A stretch of DNA of 53,040 bases from Bradyrhizobium lablabi. GTDB lineage: Bacteria; Pseudomonadota; Alphaproteobacteria; Rhizobiales; Xanthobacteraceae. The notes under the pieces are model-generated. The model was not told the DNA's origin. It searched no databases and was given only the letters and a program-made list of their open reading frames with translations. The position numbers and the translations under genes were made by a program. The stretch covers positions 70,957 through 123,996 of the forward strand of contig NZ_LLYB01000127.1 of assembly GCF_001440475.1 (NCBI RefSeq). The letters run 5' to 3'. This document shows positions 52,716 to 53,040 of this stretch, one piece after another. The first letter of the stretch is position 1. Every line of letters begins with the position of its first letter.

Positions 52716-53040
52716 GCCACGGAACTTGGCAAAGTCCCTTGTAGTATTGGTTAAGCGGACTTCCGAAAAGCCGCAACAACCCTAGAAGTCGGCGATTTCA
52801 GAGCGGCGTCCGCTCGATCGTCATTAACAGAGTATCAACACCGGGCGAGAATGTCGCGTACAAGGCGAATCTCGATTCACCGCGTTTCGAGAGCGCGACC
52901 GGCACCTTACGTCGGCAACGATGCCTCAAGATGAGAAAATGGTGTTAAAGCGGGATGACTGATCTTCGAATCGTCATCCCGCTTTATCTTTTTTGTTTGA
53001 GCATGATCTCCGCGCAAACGCGTTCCGCGTTTGTCGCGAG
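52716..53040. other. intergenic region ending in a hairpin repeat
   Basis: No gene. Bases 52946-52959 (TAAAGCGGGATGAC) and 52973-52986 (GTCATCCCGCTTTA) form a perfect 14-bp stem of the same family as the second palindrome at 43661-43701, followed by GAGCATGATC and a GCGCAAACGCGTTCCGCG stretch running off the window. The upstream part is the promoter region of the PAS-GGDEF-EAL gene. Confidence 0.75.

Overview
The window reads as a chromosomal piece of a high-G+C alphaproteobacterium of the Bradyrhizobium/Rhodopseudomonas group. Supporting signs are the gene content (two chemoreceptors, TTT/Bug and TRAP binding proteins, a DUF3551 protein, a 180-kDa-class NAD-glutamate dehydrogenase, two GGDEF-EAL proteins) and several hairpin repeat families of the kind seen in Bradyrhizobium intergenic DNA. 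The species cannot be fixed from the sequence alone.

Layout. 0.1-5 kb: cytochrome P450, secreted amidohydrolase and acyl-CoA ligase. 5.2-7.5 kb: a LysR regulator divergent from an NTF2-like protein and a metallo-beta-lactamase-fold hydrolase, with a palindrome in the shared promoter. 7.5-9.5 kb: VOC protein, TTT-type binding protein, DUF3551 protein. 9.5-11.6 kb: ArsR, SRPBCC, DUF899 and DUF1428 genes on one strand. 12-15.2 kb: an orphan TRAP binding protein next to a chemoreceptor. 15.3-21.7 kb: an amino-acid ABC system split around an RpiR regulator (two permeases on minus; regulator, class-III aminotransferase, binding protein and Asp/Glu-racemase-like protein on plus), with a 9-bp inverted repeat in the divergent promoter and no ATPase gene nearby. 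21.7-26.8 kb: Ala/Lys-rich protein, second chemoreceptor, outer-membrane-type protein divergent from a PCu(A)C-family protein. 27.4-36.4 kb: NAD-glutamate dehydrogenase, small hypothetical gene, methyltransferase remnant, membrane-DUF305 fusion and a frameshifted helical-repeat protein.

36.5-42.5 kb carries LysE and GST genes, then a stretch that looks accessory (small M50 protease, barstar-family protein, hypotheticals, long non-coding DNA). It ends in a large serine recombinase whose last codons lie inside the 3' end of a tRNA-Arg(CCG) gene, so a mobile element probably uses this tRNA. 42.6-53 kb returns to core-like genes: universal stress protein, YccF, SsuD-like monooxygenase, cNMP-patatin fusion, two GGDEF-EAL proteins and a carboxymuconolactone-decarboxylase-like protein.

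No complete new defence or biosynthetic system is evident. The most interesting points are the regulated amino-acid uptake/transamination cluster, the TRAP-binding-protein/chemoreceptor pair, three 22-bp-spaced repeats before the PCu(A)C gene whose product lacks most copper ligands, and the recombinase/tRNA junction with its small upstream partner gene.
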